From Chloroflexota bacterium (GTDB lineage Bacteria; Chloroflexota; Anaerolineae; UBA4142; SHND01): a DNA stretch of 61,948 nucleotides. Below the pieces are notes generated by a model, which searched no databases, had not been told where the DNA came from, and saw nothing but the letters and a program-made list of their open reading frames with translations. The stretch covers positions 1 through 61,948 of the forward strand of contig SHND01000018.1 of assembly GCA_004295045.1 (NCBI GenBank), written 5' to 3'. Position numbers and translations under genes: made by a program. Shown one piece after another: positions 60,682 to 61,948 of this stretch (position 1 is its first letter; each line of letters begins with the position of its first letter).

Positions 60682-61948
60682 ATGCCGCGTCGTTCAAACA
60701 CGCCTCCACCTGAATCGGTCACACCGCGTCAGAGCCGTCGCGCTGCGCCCGAACCTTCCGTCGAACCCGAACCACGTTTCCCCATCAAGTTGAGCAAGCA
60801 TCGTCAGCGCGAGATTTTTGCGCTGGTATTGATCGCGTTTGGCGCGCTCACGTTGTTGAGTCTCTTTGGCTTTGCCGGAGCCGTCACTGCCGCGTGGGCT
60901 ACCTTTCTGACACGCTTTGTAGGTTGGGGCGCGTACGCGCTCGCCGTTGCATTCATCGTCGCGGGCATCGCGCTGCTGCGGCGTCAAGAAAACGTGTACG
61001 GCGAATTCGAAATCTCATGGGCGCGCATCGTCGGGCTGGAAGTTTTGTTTCTCGCGATGTGCGGATTGTTGTCGCTCGCGTTCGCGGTGGATGACCGCGA
61101 TGCATTGCGACTCGCCGAAAATGGGCAGGCGGGCGGTTATCTCGGACTTGCGGTTGCCTCAATTTTGACACGCGCTTTCGCCAATGTAGTGAATCCGAAC
61201 ATTGCTGTGATTCTCGCCGCGCTCGTTTTGATCGTCGTGGTGATTTTGACACTGCGCTTTGCGTTTAATCTCGGCTGGCTCAACGCGTTTTTGACGCGCA
61301 CGCTGGAAGGTTTGCGTCCCGCACCGGCTGCCGCGGCTGCCGCGACGCCTGCGCCCGCGCGCTATGCTCCGTACACGCGCAGCCCTGCATCGGATGTGAC
61401 AACTGAACGCGGCACTGCGCCAACGTCGCAGCCATTGCCGTCGGAACGTTCGCTGGTGCAATTACCACTGCCGCGTGAAAAGCAAGAAAAAATAATAGTT
61501 GATACGGACGAAGCGGCAAGCGTGCCTGCGGAAACGCAAAAAAAGGATGAGCCGCGCGGCATTTTCGGATTGCGACTGGGCGCGCAGAAACAAGACGCCA
61601 AGAAAAAAGCCGCGCCGTCGGAGCCCGAACACAATCCGTTGCTCGCGGTGTCGCGCGCGGCTGCCGCGCAGCGTACCGGACACAATCCGAATTTGGAACT
61701 TTTGGAAATTTCTTCCGAAGCCGCGTACGCGCAAGCGACTGCGGAACAAAAAGCCAAAACGATTGAAGAGACCCTTTCGCAGTTCGGCATCCCTGCCAAA
61801 GTGATTGACAAAAAAGCAGGTCCGACCATCACGCAGTTTGCGGTGGAACCGGGCTTTGTCGAACGCAAAGGGCTGGACGGCGAAATCCTGCGCCGCAAAG
61901 TACCAGTCAATCGCATTCTCGCGTTGTCAAATGACCTCGCGCTCGCGC
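60682..61948 (+). CDS. ftsK: DNA translocase FtsK/SpoIIIE, N-terminal part (cut by window edge)
   Basis: 422 visible residues of a chromosome-segregation ATPase. A basic Pro-rich N-terminus, then about four membrane helices (EIFALVLIAFGALTLLSLFGF to FANVVNPNIAVILAALVLIVV), a long Ala/Pro/charged linker (about 215-365), then the start of the alpha domain of the motor: IEETLSQFGIPAKVIDKKAGPTITQFAVEPG. The RecA-like beta domain and gamma domain lie beyond the window. The ATG at 60682 is 62 bases after the S1 gene stop on the same strand. Confidence 0.92.
   Translation, partial: MPRRSNTPPPESVTPRQSRRAAPEPSVEPEPRFPIKLSKHRQREIFALVLIAFGALTLLSLFGFAGAVTAAWATFLTRFVGWGAYALAVAFIVAGIALLRRQENVYGEFEISWARIVGLEVLFLAMCGLLSLAFAVDDRDALRLAENGQAGGYLGLAVASILTRAFANVVNPNIAVILAALVLIVVVILTLRFAFNLGWLNAFLTRTLEGLRPAPAAAAAATPAPARYAPYTRSPASDVTTERGTAPTSQPLPSERSLVQLPLPREKQEKIIVDTDEAASVPAETQKKDEPRGIFGLRLGAQKQDAKKKAAPSEPEHNPLLAVSRAAAAQRTGHNPNLELLEISSEAAYAQATAEQKAKTIEETLSQFGIPAKVIDKKAGPTITQFAVEPGFVERKGLDGEILRRKVPVNRILALSNDLALA

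Overview
The window looks like a chromosomal piece of a Chloroflexota bacterium, probably near Anaerolineae and possibly an uncultivated lineage. This is inferred from the style of the proteins: RpoC with a long coiled-coil insertion and a Glu-rich tail, STAND-type signalling ATPases, many ABC substrate-binding proteins, a menaquinone cluster, and Thr/Pro-rich lipoprotein linkers. GC content is moderately high, with many CGCG-rich codons. Promoters of the TTGACA/TATAAT type are easy to see. There is no rRNA, CRISPR array or prophage. One tRNA gene (tRNA-Phe) is present.

Layout. 1-4288 (minus): start of typA, adk, a class B penicillin-binding protein and an OmpR-type response regulator. 4371-10598 (plus): an IclR-regulated catabolic operon with a GcvT-like protein, two FAD oxidoreductases and an acetamidase/formamidase. 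10703-19060: menaquinone synthesis, with menF-menD-menH-menB-menE on plus and menG-menA convergent on minus (no menC). 19178-22631: an aldehyde dehydrogenase and a BTAD-STAND regulator that looks C-terminally truncated. 22665-29165 (minus): a sugar ABC operon with a GH3 enzyme and a second substrate-binding-like protein without a signal peptide. 29310-32756: L,D-transpeptidase, family 4 uracil-DNA glycosylase and RNase J. 32869-38295 (minus): rpoC and a tyrosine recombinase. 38633-45637 (minus): anti-sigma/sigma pair overlapping galK, a cNMP-binding/PH membrane protein, uvrC and a VapBC module. 45796-51041 (minus): a 1240-residue cyclase-STAND-solute-binding fusion, DUF4126 and DUF4013 membrane proteins. 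51232-51823 (minus): tRNA-Phe, preceded by an independent noncoding transcription unit led by a c-di-AMP (ydaO-type) riboswitch. 52184-61948: a small secreted protein, a large FW-repeat/discoidin protein, a hypothetical protein, Hbd, a lipoprotein, an S1-domain protein and the start of ftsK.

The most unusual parts are these. (1) The c-di-AMP riboswitch has a clear promoter and conditional terminator but no credible coding sequence before the next strong terminator, so it may control a small RNA. (2) A class III cyclase is fused to a STAND ATPase and a cytoplasmic peptide-binding-protein-like domain; its substrate-selecting residues are atypical. Elsewhere another STAND regulator lies against a signal-less substrate-binding-like protein. 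(3) Families of short palindromic repeats have entered reading frames (menH, menE, uvrC, the cyclase fusion, one oxidoreductase), once without changing protein length.
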